Source: Massilia frigida
GTDB lineage: Bacteria > Pseudomonadota > Gammaproteobacteria > Burkholderiales > Burkholderiaceae_D
Length of the DNA stretch: 64,000 nucleotides
Assembly (NCBI RefSeq): GCF_011682175.1
Contig: NZ_WHJG01000010.1
Location: forward strand, 124,001-188,000
Direction of reading: 5' to 3'
Under the pieces are notes generated by a model. It worked only from the letters and a program-made list of their open reading frames with translations. It made no database searches and was not told the DNA's origin. Each line of letters starts with the position of its first letter. The first letter of the stretch is position 1. This document shows, in pieces, positions 54,500 through 63,063 of the stretch. A program made the position numbers and the translations under genes.

Positions 54500-54948
54500 A
54501 GCAAACCCAGGTCGGACAACGCTTGCAATTCTACATCACGGCCGAGTCCGGCAACGTGAAGGAATACACTCAGGTCGGGCGCCGGCAGCACCGGATCGGC
54601 TTTTTCCGGCCATTCGACGATGCAGATGTTGTCCCCATTGAATTCTTCGCGAAAACCGGCGTCCAGGAATTCTTCGGCACTGCCCATGCGGTACAGGTCG
54701 AAATGGATGATATTCACCGCGCGCCCGTCGAGCTTGATGCTGTAGGGCTCGGACAAGGTGTAGGTCGGGCTCTTGACGGTGCCCGCGTGGCCGGCCGCGT
54801 GCAGCAGGGCGCGGGTGAGGGCGGTCTTGCCGGCGCCAAGGTCGCCGTGCAGGTGGATGGCCAGGCCCGGCAGCAGGGCGCGCGCCAGTGCGGCGCCCAG
54901 GGCGGCGGTGCCGGCTTCGTCGTGGAGGTGGGCTTTGAAGTGCTGCAT
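54463..54948 (-). CDS. tsaE: tRNA threonylcarbamoyladenosine synthesis ATPase
   Basis: A 161-aa P-loop ATPase needed with TsaB and TsaD for t6A37 of tRNA. Walker A HGDLGAGKTALTRALL, SPTYTLSEPY and the conserved HFDLYRMGSAEEF are visible, followed by ICIVEWPEKAD. The length is typical for the family. It is divergent from queG (56 bp between start codons) and overlaps amiC downstream, which suggests one transcript. Confidence 0.95.
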   Translation of the reverse strand: MQHFKAHLHDEAGTAALGAALARALLPGLAIHLHGDLGAGKTALTRALLHAAGHAGTVKSPTYTLSEPYSIKLDGRAVNIIHFDLYRMGSAEEFLDAGFREEFNGDNICIVEWPEKADPVLPAPDLSVFLHVAGLGRDVELQALSDLGLLCLNRLTFAPNL

Positions 54949-55004
54949 GGAATAGAATGTGGTCTGTAATGTTTGTCAGTCCCCCGATTGTACTCCCGCC
55001 TACC

Positions 55005-56099
55005 ATGCTTTCTTCTCACGCCGAACCCGATTTGTCCGCATTGGCGCACTCCATCAAGCGCTGGGGGGCGGAACTGGGCTTTGCCGACGTGCGCATCAGC
55101 GACGCCGACCTGTCGCATGCCGAGGCGGGCTTGCAAGCCTGGCTGGACGCGGGCCGCCATGGCGAGATGGAGTACATGGCCAGCCACGGCATGAAGCGGG
55201 CCCGTCCCGCCGAACTGGTGCCGGGCACGGTGCGGGTCATCAGTGCGCGCATGGATTACCTGCCCAGCGCCACCCCGGACGATTGGCGCGAGCGCGAAGC
55301 GGCGCGCCTGCGCGACCCGGGCGCAGCGGTCATTTCGATCTATGCGCGTGGGCGCGACTATCATAAGGTGCTGCGCAGTCGCCTGCAGCAGCTGGCCGAG
55401 CGCATCGAGCGCGAGACCGGGCAGCTGGGCTTCCGGGTGTTTACCGACTCGGCGCCGGTCATGGAATTGCCGCTGGCCGAAAAGGCCGGCATCGGCTGGC
55501 GCGGCAAGCACACTCTGATTCTCAATCGCGATGCCGGGTCGATGTTTTTCATCGGCGAGATCCTGGTCGACGTGGCGCTGCCGGTCGATGCGCCGGCCAG
55601 CGCCCACTGCGGCCAGTGCAGCGCGTGCATCACGGCCTGCCCGACCCAGGCGATCCTGGCGCCCGGACGGCTCGATGCGCGCCGCTGCATTTCCTACCTG
55701 ACCATTGAATTGAAAAACAGCATTCCGGAAGAGCTGCGCCCCCTGATTGGCAACCGCGTGTACGGCTGCGATGATTGTCAGACAGCGTGCCCGTGGAATA
55801 AGTTCGCGCAGCGCGCCGTGGTGCCCGATTTCGATGAGCGCAATGAACTCGGCAGTGCGGATATGGTGAGTTTGTTCGGCTGGAGCGAGGAGGAGTTCGG
55901 GCGCAAGCTGGAGGGCAGCCCGATCCGGCGCATCGGGCACCAGCGCTGGCTGCGCAATCTGGCGGTGGGGCTGGGCAATGCGGCCGAGGGTAGCCGTGGC
56001 GATGCGCGCATCGTGGCGGCATTGCAGGCGCGCGCCGACCATGCCTCGCCGATGGTGCGCGAGCATGTGGCGTGGGCGTTGAAGCGGCATGCTCAATAG
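55005..56099 (+). CDS. queG: Epoxyqueuosine reductase
   Basis: A 364-aa cobalamin- and [4Fe-4S]-dependent enzyme, the last step of queuosine synthesis in tRNA. ATG 55005 (MLSSHAEPDLSALAHSIKRW) is preferred; a start at 54957 would add 16 residues not expected in the family, but no strong Shine-Dalgarno distinguishes them. Cluster motifs CGQCSACITACPTQAI and CDDCQTACPWNKFA are present, and a C-terminal HEAT-like region follows. It is divergent from tsaE, another tRNA-modification gene. Confidence 0.94.
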   Translation: MLSSHAEPDLSALAHSIKRWGAELGFADVRISDADLSHAEAGLQAWLDAGRHGEMEYMASHGMKRARPAELVPGTVRVISARMDYLPSATPDDWREREAARLRDPGAAVISIYARGRDYHKVLRSRLQQLAERIERETGQLGFRVFTDSAPVMELPLAEKAGIGWRGKHTLILNRDAGSMFFIGEILVDVALPVDAPASAHCGQCSACITACPTQAILAPGRLDARRCISYLTIELKNSIPEELRPLIGNRVYGCDDCQTACPWNKFAQRAVVPDFDERNELGSADMVSLFGWSEEEFGRKLEGSPIRRIGHQRWLRNLAVGLGNAAEGSRGDARIVAALQARADHASPMVREHVAWALKRHAQ

Positions 56100-56113
56100 C
56101 CACCGCCGTTCCC

Positions 56114-56488
56114 CTACAAGCGCTTCAACCTCACCGCCGACCAGTCGCTATCCATCGACACCATTGCCACGCCGGTCACCCCTTGCTCCTTGGCCCACGC
56201 AAAAATGCTATCGCGGGTGATGTCGGTGGCTTTCGGCGCGCTCGGCTTGAGGTAGGCAACCCACAGCGACCCCTTTTCGCCCAGCCGCTCGAGTGCGGCC
56301 GGAAACCATTTTTCAAGCTCAGCCTGGTTCAGCGCGAACACCAGCACCACATCCGCCGGTCCTTCGTCGTCGTTGATCAAGCTCTTCGGCAACTGTTCCA
56401 TCATGGCGGCATGCACCGCGCCATTGAAGACCGCCAGCGACTTGGCAGTCTTCAGGTACATCTTGTCGGCTATCGTCTTTTCGCTCAT
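56114..56488 (-). CDS. DUF3052-like protein
   Basis: A 124-aa cytosolic protein. The segment VVLVFALNQAELEKWFPAAL, ERLGEKGSLWVAYLKPSAPK and SIFAWAKEQGVTGVAMVSMD matches the DUF3052 pattern, and the C-terminus ends SDWSAVRLKRL. The family is small and uncharacterised. It is convergent with queG (14-bp gap), and the 33-bp gap to the next gene gives no hint of an operon. Confidence 0.8.
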   Translation of the reverse strand: MSEKTIADKMYLKTAKSLAVFNGAVHAAMMEQLPKSLINDDEGPADVVLVFALNQAELEKWFPAALERLGEKGSLWVAYLKPSAPKATDITRDSIFAWAKEQGVTGVAMVSMDSDWSAVRLKRL

Positions 56489-56521
56489 CGGATGGTACCC
56501 AGATTGAATTAGGAAGCGAAA

Positions 56522-56989
56522 TTATGCTACCAGTGTTTGACCCGGGTACGCACCATTGCGTTCAATGTCATTTTGAATATCTTGTTCAATTTCTTCCCGG
56601 CCAACCTTGCCGAAGCGGTCCCACAGGCGGTCATGGAAGGGCAGGACGATGACGTTAAGCAGCGGTTCGATCAGCGCGGCCAGCCCGCCAAAGGCCAGCG
56701 AGCCGCTGGCCCAGGCCATCACCCCGAAGGCAAGCACGATGTGCAAGCCGGTCTGGCTGAGCTTTTCCAGGGCCAGCGCCAGCATGCGGGCGCGCGCCGT
56801 GCGCGCCAGTCCGGCCAGCGCGTGCCAGGCTTTCTCATGCAGCGGCAGCAGCGCCACGTTGAGCACCGGCTCGATGACGGCGGCCAGCCCGCCCAGCGCG
56901 ATCGAGCCCGTCATCAGCCAGGTCAGGGCGCAGGCGATCGCCATGTGGGTGGCGATCCTGCTCGTCGTTTTTGCCGCTGCCCTGACCAT
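56522..56989 (-). CDS. Membrane protein with two DUF2061 domains
   Basis: A 155-aa protein with an internal tandem repeat: AIACALTWLMTGSIALGGLA with AVIEPVLNVALLPLHEKAWH, and IVLAFGVMAWASGSLAFGGL with AALIEPLLNVIVLPFHDRLW. Each copy has two membrane segments and the short EPLLN turn typical of DUF2061. The C-terminal tail is acidic and polar. Probably an inner-membrane protein; function is unknown. Confidence 0.85.
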   Translation of the reverse strand: MVRAAAKTTSRIATHMAIACALTWLMTGSIALGGLAAVIEPVLNVALLPLHEKAWHALAGLARTARARMLALALEKLSQTGLHIVLAFGVMAWASGSLAFGGLAALIEPLLNVIVLPFHDRLWDRFGKVGREEIEQDIQNDIERNGAYPGQTLVA

Positions 56990-57097
56990 GATGCCATCCT
57001 TCCTGTTGCGTGACCGATCATTGAATGATAATCGTTCGCATTTGGAAAAGACAGTTGATTCTACATGCCGGCGCGATAGCGCGCGGCTATGAGCCGG

Positions 57098-57682
57098 CTA
57101 TTTGAGCAGGCCGGCCAGTTCCACCGCCGTCTTGACCTGCATTTTGTCGAAGATGTGGGCGCGGTGCACTTCCACGGTGCGCATGCTGATGCCGAGCTGG
57201 TCGGCGACGACCTTGTTCATCTTGCCGGCCAGGATCAGGTCCAGCACTTCGCGTTCGCGCGCCGACAGGCTGGCCAGGCGCGCCTGCACCAGCGCGCTGG
57301 CGCCCGCCTGGCGCGACAGGGCCAGCGCTTCCTCGACCCGGTCCATCAGGCGGTTGCCGTCGAACGGCTTTTCAAAGAAGTCGAAGGCGCCGCGTTTCAG
57401 GCTGTCGACCGCCATCGGCACGTCGCCGTGGCCGGTCAGGAAGATGACGGGCAGGCGCGCAGTCAGGCCGCGCGCGACCAATTGGTCGAACACGGCCACC
57501 CCGTTCAGGTCGGGCATGCGCACGTCGAGCAGCAGGCAGTCGCCGTGCGCGTCGAAGCGGCCCGCGGCCTGCTCCAGGAAAAGGTGGGCGCTGGCGTGCC
57601 CGCAGGCGTCAATCCCGCGGGAGCGCGCCAGCCAGACGAGGGAGTCGCGCAGGACGTCCTCGTCGTCGACGATATGCAACAT
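57098..57682 (-). CDS. FixJ/DctR-type response regulator
   Basis: A 194-aa response regulator. The receiver domain has DDED at residues 6-9, the phosphorylated Asp53 (LLDVRMPDLNG) and Lys in FEKPFDG. The C-terminal LuxR-type HTH (LSAREREVLDLILAGKMNK, VVADQLGISMRTVEVHRAHI) makes it FixJ/NarL-like, without a sigma-54 domain. GGAGACTCCC precedes ATG 57682. It lies 25 bp after the sensor kinase and probably controls the divergent dctPQM transport operon. Confidence 0.93.
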   Translation of the reverse strand: MLHIVDDEDVLRDSLVWLARSRGIDACGHASAHLFLEQAAGRFDAHGDCLLLDVRMPDLNGVAVFDQLVARGLTARLPVIFLTGHGDVPMAVDSLKRGAFDFFEKPFDGNRLMDRVEEALALSRQAGASALVQARLASLSAREREVLDLILAGKMNKVVADQLGISMRTVEVHRAHIFDKMQVKTAVELAGLLK

Positions 57683-57707
57683 GGGAGTCTCCGGTTTTTC
57701 GCGTAGT

Positions 57708-59696
57708 CTACCCCAGCGGCGCCGCTTGCGCCGGCAAGCTGAAGCTGAAGATGGTGCCGCCGTCCGGATTGGCGGCGTGTTTCAGGCTGCCGCCGTGAAA
57801 TTCGACGGCGCTGCGGCAGACCGACAAACCCATCCCCATGCCTTCGGCCTTGGTCGAGAAAAACGGTGAAAACAAGCGTTCGGCCACCTCGGGCGCGATG
57901 CCGTGGCCCTGGTCGGTCACGGCCACGCACACCTGGCCCTGCTCGTGGGTGGCGCTGATGCGCAGCAGGCGCCGCCCGGGGGCGATGTCTTGCATCGCTT
58001 CGATGCCGTTGCGCGTCAGGTTCAGCAAGACTTGTTCGAGCATCATGCGGTCGGCGCTCACGCACGGCAGGTCGGGCGCGATATGGGTGTCGAGGACCAC
58101 GTAAAACTTGCGCGCCTGGAGCTCAATGAGCGCGTAAATGCCGTCGACCAGGGCCTGGATGCCGATCTGCTGGCGCTGCGGTTCGCGCTTTTTGACGAAT
58201 TCGTGCACGCTGCGGATGATTTGCCCGGCGCGCTGGGCTTGCAGGCTGGCTTGTTCCAGCGCCGGTTGCAGCAGGCCGGCGTCGACCGCCTGGCCGCTGG
58301 CCTGGGCACGCCCCAGCACGTTCAGGGCCCCGGTGGTGTAGCTGGCAATGGCCGCCAGCGGCTGGTTCAGCTCGTGCGCCAGCATCGATGAGATCTCGCC
58401 CATGGTGGCCAGGCGCGCGCTCGCTTGCAGCTTTTCCTGCTGCTGGCGGTTGAGTTCTTCGACGCGCTTCAAGTCCGAAATGTCGAGAATCGAACTCATC
58501 CAGCCGGTCTGGCGCCCGTCGCTGTCGACCAGCGGGGCTTCGAAAATGAGCACCGGCACGCGCACGCCATCGCTGCGCTGGAAAATGGTTTCGAACTGCT
58601 GGGTCGCTTCGCCGGCCAGCACGGCGGCGAAGCGCTGCTGGTAGACCGCCATCGCTTCCGGCGCCCAGTAGGGCATGGGCGGGGTCTTGCCAAGCAACTC
58701 CTCGGGCGGCAGGCCGACCATCTGGCAAAAGGCCGGGTTGACGTAGGTGACGCGCCCTTCCAGGTCGCGCGCGCGCAAGCCGGTGACCAGGGAATTTTCC
58801 ATGGCCGTGCGAAACGCCATCTGCTGGCGCAGCGCGCCTTCGGCCGCCAGCCGGCGCGCGATGTGGCGCCACAGCGCCGCCAGGCTGGCCACCAGCCCGA
58901 GCGCCAGCAGCACCACCGAACCGACCAGCAGGTTGGGCAGCAGGCGCGGTTCGCTCTTGACGCTGTCGGTGGCCAGCATGACCGAGGCGCCGCTCAGGTC
59001 GAGCGCGCGCTTGTGGGTGTACACCCCGCGCCCGGGGCCGGCGGCGGCGCGCTTGGCCAGCAGCGCATCGTCGCGGTCGAGTAGCGAGATGGCGTTATCC
59101 TGGGCGAACCACCAGGGCACGGTTTCGTCGAGCAGGATCTTGAGGTCGACCGTGGCCACCAGGCTGCCCATGTAGCGGCCGTCGCGAAACAGCGGCAGAT
59201 GGTAGTCGAGCAGGCGCTGGGCCGGCAGGGCGCCCGCATACGGTTCGGCGTAGCGCCCCAGGCGGCCGGCGCGCGCCATCTCGGCGGCGTCGCGCGCGGG
59301 CGCGCGCAGCAGCTGGGCGCCGGGCGCCGCGCTCGATGCCAGCAGGCGCGCATCGGCGTCGAACCAGCGCACCTGCTCCAGTTCGTGGCCGAGCTTGAGC
59401 ATGGTGGCCAGGCGCGCCTGCAAGGCCGCCGCGCCGAGCTTGCCCTCGACCAGCTCGGCGCCCAGCGCCGCCAGCGCTTCCTCGTTGCGGGTCAGCTCGA
59501 AGCGGATGGTTTGCTCGACCCACAAGGTGTCGGCGATCAATTGTTCCTGGCGCTCGGTGGATTCCATCTGGCGCGCCTGCCATGGCAGCCAGAACAGCAC
59601 CGCCAGAAACAACAGTACCAGCAGCACCGGCAGCAGCCAGCGCCAGGGGCCGCCGAGCATGAAAAGAGGACGCGTGGGCTTGGAAGTGGAATTCAT
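57708..59696 (-). CDS. DctB/FixL-like membrane sensor histidine kinase
   Basis: A 662-aa sensor kinase. Two membrane helices (about residues 12-35 and 270-290) flank a periplasmic double-Cache-like domain (LLDYHLPLFRDGRYMGSL). A PAS domain follows (LRARDLEGRVTYVNPAFCQM, PYW). The HisKA motif is MLAHELNQPLAAIASYTTGA, and HATPase has NLTRNGIEAMQ, DQGHGIAPEVAERLFSPFFS and GMGMGLSVCRSAVEFHGG. ATG 59696 is preferred over an earlier in-frame start. It should sense a C4-dicarboxylate or similar acid and phosphorylate the adjacent regulator (inference from context). Confidence 0.92.
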   Translation of the reverse strand: MNSTSKPTRPLFMLGGPWRWLLPVLLVLLFLAVLFWLPWQARQMESTERQEQLIADTLWVEQTIRFELTRNEEALAALGAELVEGKLGAAALQARLATMLKLGHELEQVRWFDADARLLASSAAPGAQLLRAPARDAAEMARAGRLGRYAEPYAGALPAQRLLDYHLPLFRDGRYMGSLVATVDLKILLDETVPWWFAQDNAISLLDRDDALLAKRAAAGPGRGVYTHKRALDLSGASVMLATDSVKSEPRLLPNLLVGSVVLLALGLVASLAALWRHIARRLAAEGALRQQMAFRTAMENSLVTGLRARDLEGRVTYVNPAFCQMVGLPPEELLGKTPPMPYWAPEAMAVYQQRFAAVLAGEATQQFETIFQRSDGVRVPVLIFEAPLVDSDGRQTGWMSSILDISDLKRVEELNRQQQEKLQASARLATMGEISSMLAHELNQPLAAIASYTTGALNVLGRAQASGQAVDAGLLQPALEQASLQAQRAGQIIRSVHEFVKKREPQRQQIGIQALVDGIYALIELQARKFYVVLDTHIAPDLPCVSADRMMLEQVLLNLTRNGIEAMQDIAPGRRLLRISATHEQGQVCVAVTDQGHGIAPEVAERLFSPFFSTKAEGMGMGLSVCRSAVEFHGGSLKHAANPDGGTIFSFSLPAQAAPLG

Positions 59697-59729
59697 GGCA
59701 CAAAGTGTCCGTATTTGTGTCTCTTGCCT

Positions 59730-59747
59730 ATTGTGGTTATCCACAAT
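59730..59747. promoter_or_regulatory. Dyad between kinase gene and dctP
   Basis: ATTGTGG-TTAT-CCACAAT is a perfect 7-bp inverted repeat in the divergent intergenic region, 75 bp from the dctP ATG. It is a candidate site for the FixJ-like regulator. Confidence 0.55.
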
Positions 59748-59821
59748 TGCAGTGCAGAATGACGGTGGGCAGACTACCTTGCAGTCAAGAAATGTTGGTT
59801 ACCATTAACAGGGAGACAAGT

Positions 59822-60814
59822 ATGCAGATTAAATCGCTCGTCGTCGCGCTCGCCGCCGCGGCCAGTTTCAATGCATGGGCGCAAGCGCCTATCGTGATCA
59901 AGTTCAGCCATGTTGTGGCAACCGACACTCCCAAAGGCCAGGCTGCCGAACGCTTCAAGGCGCTGGCTGAAAAAGCCACCAATGGCCGGGTGAAAGTCGA
60001 AGTCTACCCGAACAGCCAGCTGTACAAGGACAAGGAAGAGCTGGAAGCGTTGCAGCTGGGCGCGGTGCAGATGCTGGCCCCCTCGCTGGCCAAGTTCGGC
60101 CCGCTGGGCGTGAAGGAATTCGAAGCCTTCGACCTGCCGTACATTTTCCCGAGCAAGGCGGCGCTGTACAGCGTGACCGAAGGACCGATCGGCAAGGGCT
60201 TGCTGCAAAAACTCGAACCGAAGGGCATTACCGGCCTGGCGTATTGGGATAACGGCTTCAAGGTGATGTCGGCCAACAAGCAGTTGCGCGTGCCGGCCGA
60301 CTTCCGCGGCCAGAAGCTGCGCATCCAGTCGTCCAAGGTGCTCGACGCGCAAATGCGCGCGCTCGGCGCCAATCCGCAGGTGCTGGCCTTCTCCGAGGTG
60401 TACCAGGCGCTCCAGACCGGCGTGGTCGACGGCACCGAAAACCCGCCATCGAACATGTTCACGCAAAAGATGCACGAAGTGCAGAAGCACGTGACCCTGT
60501 CCAACCACGGCTACCTGGGCTATGCCGTCATCGTCAACAAGAAGTTCTGGGATGGCTTGCCGGCCGATCTACGCGCCAGCCTGGTCAAGGCGATGGCCGA
60601 GGCCACCACGTTCGAGAAAGCCATCGCCCAGCGCGATAACGACCTGGCGCTCGAAGCGATCAAGAAAACCGGCAAGACCGCCATCTACACGCCAACTGCG
60701 GCCGAACAGGCCGAATGGCGCAAGGTACTGCTGCCGGTGCACAAGCAGATGGAAAGCCGCATCGGCGCTGAGCTGATCGGTTCGATCAACAAGACGGCCG
60801 CAGCAGCGAAGTAA
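59822..60814 (+). CDS. dctP: TRAP transporter solute-binding protein
   Basis: A 330-aa periplasmic binding protein of the DctP family. A signal peptide ends near residue 20 (SFNAWAQA). The core includes VIKFSHVVATDTPKGQAAER, the conserved Arg in RGQKLRIQSSKVLD that binds the substrate carboxylate, and VYQALQTGVVDGTENPPSN. AGGGAGACAAG precedes ATG 59822. It delivers a C4-dicarboxylate or related acid to the DctQM permease encoded next. The exact substrate is not certain. Confidence 0.95.
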   Translation: MQIKSLVVALAAAASFNAWAQAPIVIKFSHVVATDTPKGQAAERFKALAEKATNGRVKVEVYPNSQLYKDKEELEALQLGAVQMLAPSLAKFGPLGVKEFEAFDLPYIFPSKAALYSVTEGPIGKGLLQKLEPKGITGLAYWDNGFKVMSANKQLRVPADFRGQKLRIQSSKVLDAQMRALGANPQVLAFSEVYQALQTGVVDGTENPPSNMFTQKMHEVQKHVTLSNHGYLGYAVIVNKKFWDGLPADLRASLVKAMAEATTFEKAIAQRDNDLALEAIKKTGKTAIYTPTAAEQAEWRKVLLPVHKQMESRIGAELIGSINKTAAAAK

Positions 60815-60901
60815 ACACACAGGTCCCCGGCGCCCGCTGTGTGCAGCGTGCGCCGGCGTGCGCCGCACCCATTTCCCTTTCCTTTTTTTGAAGGATTCGA
60901 C

Positions 60902-61471
60902 ATGAAATTTCTCGACCATCTGGAAGAGTGGATCATTGCGAGCCTGATGGGCGCAGCCACGCTCGTTGTGTTCGTCGCGGTGGTCCACCGCTACCTGTCC
61001 GGCCTGCCGATTCCCGGCCTGCAAGACTGGCTGATTCAAATTAACACGAGCTGGGCACAGGAGCTGTGCATCTACATGTTCGTCTGGATGGCGAAATTCG
61101 GGGCGGCATATGGCGTGCGCACCGGTATCCACGTCGGCATCGACGTGCTGATCAACCGCCTGAGCGACAAGTGGCGCGACAAGTTCATCGTGTTCGGCCT
61201 GCTGGCCGGGGCCACGTTCACCGCCATCGTCGGCACCCTGGGCGCGAATTTTGTGTGGCACATGGCGCAGACCGACCAGACCTCGTCCGACCTCGAACTG
61301 CCGATGTGGCTGGTGTACCTGGCGGTACCGCTCGGCTCCTACCTGATGTGCTTCCGCTTCATCCAGGTGGCCGTGCATTTCATCCGCACCGGCGCCCTGC
61401 CCAAGCATGACCACGGCCATGTCGAAGGCCTCGAAGACGAGATCGCCGCGGCGAAAGGCGGTGCCGCATGA
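60902..61471 (+). CDS. dctQ: TRAP transporter small permease
   Basis: A 189-aa inner-membrane subunit with four membrane helices, the DctQ fold. HLEEWIIASLMGAATLVVFV opens the first helix, and WAQELCIYMFVWMAKFGAAY carries the conserved WxxE-like block. ATG 60902 follows a GAAGGATTCGAC site, 87 bp after dctP. It forms the permease with DctM, whose start codon overlaps its stop by 4 bp. Confidence 0.95.
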   Translation: MKFLDHLEEWIIASLMGAATLVVFVAVVHRYLSGLPIPGLQDWLIQINTSWAQELCIYMFVWMAKFGAAYGVRTGIHVGIDVLINRLSDKWRDKFIVFGLLAGATFTAIVGTLGANFVWHMAQTDQTSSDLELPMWLVYLAVPLGSYLMCFRFIQVAVHFIRTGALPKHDHGHVEGLEDEIAAAKGGAA

Positions 61472-62748
61472 GCGCCGCCATCATCTTCACCCTGCTGATC
61501 TTGCTGATGCTCACGGGCATGCCGATTTCGATTTCGCTCGGCCTGACCGTACTGACCTTCCTGTTTACCATGACCGACGTGCCGATCCAGTCGGTCGCGC
61601 TGAAACTGTTTACCGGCATCGAGAAGTTCGAGATCATGGCGATCCCGTTCTTCATTTTGGCGGGCAATTTCCTGACCCACGGCGGGGTGGCGCGGCGCAT
61701 GATCAACTTCGCCACCTCGATGGTGGGCCACTGGCACGGCGGCCTGGCGCTGGCTGGCGTGGTGGCGTGCGCGCTGTTCGCGGCGGTGTCCGGTTCCAGC
61801 CCGGCCACGGTGGTGGCGATCGGCTCGATCATCCTGCCGGCCATGGTGCGCCAGGGTTATCCGCGCGGCTTCGGCGCCGGCGTGATCACCACCTCGGGCG
61901 CGCTCGGGATCCTGATTCCGCCCTCGATCGTGATGGTGATGTATTCGGTCACCACCAATACCTCGGTCGGCCAGCTGTTCATGGCCGGCGTGGTGCCGGG
62001 CATCATGCTGGCCAGCCTGCTGGGCCTGACCACCTGGTTCCTGGCGCGCAAGCATAACTATCCGCGCATGCCAAAGGCGAGCTGGGGCGAGCGCTGGCTG
62101 GCGTTCCGCAAGAGCGCCTGGGGCTTGCTGCTGATCGTCATCGTGATGGGCGGGATTTATTCCGGCAAGTTCACCCCGACCGAAGCGGCCGCGATGGCGG
62201 CGGTGTACGCCTTCATCATCGCCGTGTTCGTCTACAAGGACTTGAAGCTCAAGCAGGTCGCCAAGGTGCTGCTCGATTCGGCGTCGATGTCGGCCATGCT
62301 GCTGTACATCATCACCAACGCGATGCTGTTCTCTTTCCTGATGACCAGCGAAGGCATTCCGCAAGCGATGGCGGCCTGGATTACCGGCCAGGGTTTGGGC
62401 GTGGTGAGCTTCCTGCTGGTGGTAAACATCTTGCTGCTGTTGGCCGGCAACGTGATGGAGCCATCCTCGATCGTGCTGATCATGGCGCCCATCCTGTTCC
62501 CGGTGGCGATGAAACTGGGCATCGATCCTGTGCACTTCGGCATCCTGATCATCGTCAACATGGAAGTGGGCATGTGCCATCCTCCGGTCGGCCTGAACCT
62601 GTACGTGGCCTCGGGCATCACCAAGATGGGCATCTCGGAATTGACGGTGGCGGTGATGCCGTGGCTGCTGACGATGCTGGGCTTCCTGGTGATCGTGACC
62701 TACGTACCACAGATTTCCCTGTGGCTGCCAAATTTAATTTATAAGTAA
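61468..62748 (+). CDS. dctM: TRAP transporter large permease
   Basis: A 426-aa Na+-coupled permease with about 12 membrane segments, the DctM/SiaM family. Typical stretches are IFTLLILLMLTGMPISISLG, GSSPATVVAIGSIILPAMVR, GVITTSGALGILIPPSIVMV and NMEVGMCHPPVGLNLYVASG. It completes the TRAP system with DctP and DctQ. The ATGA overlap with dctQ shows translational coupling. Confidence 0.96.
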   Translation: MSAAIIFTLLILLMLTGMPISISLGLTVLTFLFTMTDVPIQSVALKLFTGIEKFEIMAIPFFILAGNFLTHGGVARRMINFATSMVGHWHGGLALAGVVACALFAAVSGSSPATVVAIGSIILPAMVRQGYPRGFGAGVITTSGALGILIPPSIVMVMYSVTTNTSVGQLFMAGVVPGIMLASLLGLTTWFLARKHNYPRMPKASWGERWLAFRKSAWGLLLIVIVMGGIYSGKFTPTEAAAMAAVYAFIIAVFVYKDLKLKQVAKVLLDSASMSAMLLYIITNAMLFSFLMTSEGIPQAMAAWITGQGLGVVSFLLVVNILLLLAGNVMEPSSIVLIMAPILFPVAMKLGIDPVHFGILIIVNMEVGMCHPPVGLNLYVASGITKMGISELTVAVMPWLLTMLGFLVIVTYVPQISLWLPNLIYK

Positions 62749-62979
62749 AATATATTTTCCCCCACCGTGAAAAAAAAGCCACATTTTCTGAAATTAAATA
62801 AGTTATGATGAGCACCGATTCAGCACCATACTGGTGCGAATGGGGCGAACGGATTGCAGGTTGGGGGAGTGGGAAGATAGAAGAAACGGTAGTCCATACC
62901 GGAGAAATATCGAGGAGACACGCGTTTTACAGAATGCTGTTGGCATGACCAAACAGCCGGGAACGTGAATAAAATTTGG
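62749..62979. other. Intergenic region with NtrC-like site
   Basis: AT-rich just after dctM, then GC-mixed. It contains AGCACC-GATTC-AGCACC and a perfect dyad GCACCA-TAC-TGGTGC (62823-62837), which fits the NtrC binding-site pattern. A GG-N10-GC element of sigma-54 type follows (GGC at 62844, TTGCA at 62854-62858). No protein-coding frame is visible. The stretch may be the promoter of a small RNA ending at the terminator at 62980. Confidence 0.5.
62823..62837. promoter_or_regulatory. NtrC-type dyad
   Basis: GCACCA-TAC-TGGTGC resembles the NtrC consensus (GCACC-N5-GGTGC). No nitrogen-assimilation gene is adjacent in the window, so its target is uncertain. Confidence 0.55.
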
Positions 62980-63006
62980 AACGCACCGCAAGGTGCGTTT
63001 TTTTTC
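62980..63006 (+). terminator. Strong intrinsic terminator
   Basis: AACGCACC (62980-62987), loop GCAA and GGTGCGTT (62992-62999) are followed by a long T-run. It is far (230 bp) from dctM, so it may terminate a separate short transcript. Confidence 0.92.
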
Positions 63007-63063
63007 GTCTGCCGGAAAGCGCGCCGGATTGGTTTGGCGCCGTCGCTGCGCTACACTGCGTAC

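Noticed and set aside
62941-62958. TGGCATGACCAAACAGC as a sigma-54 promoter
   Set aside because: The downstream GC is two bases too far from the GG pair. The GGC...TTGCA element at 62844-62858 fits better.
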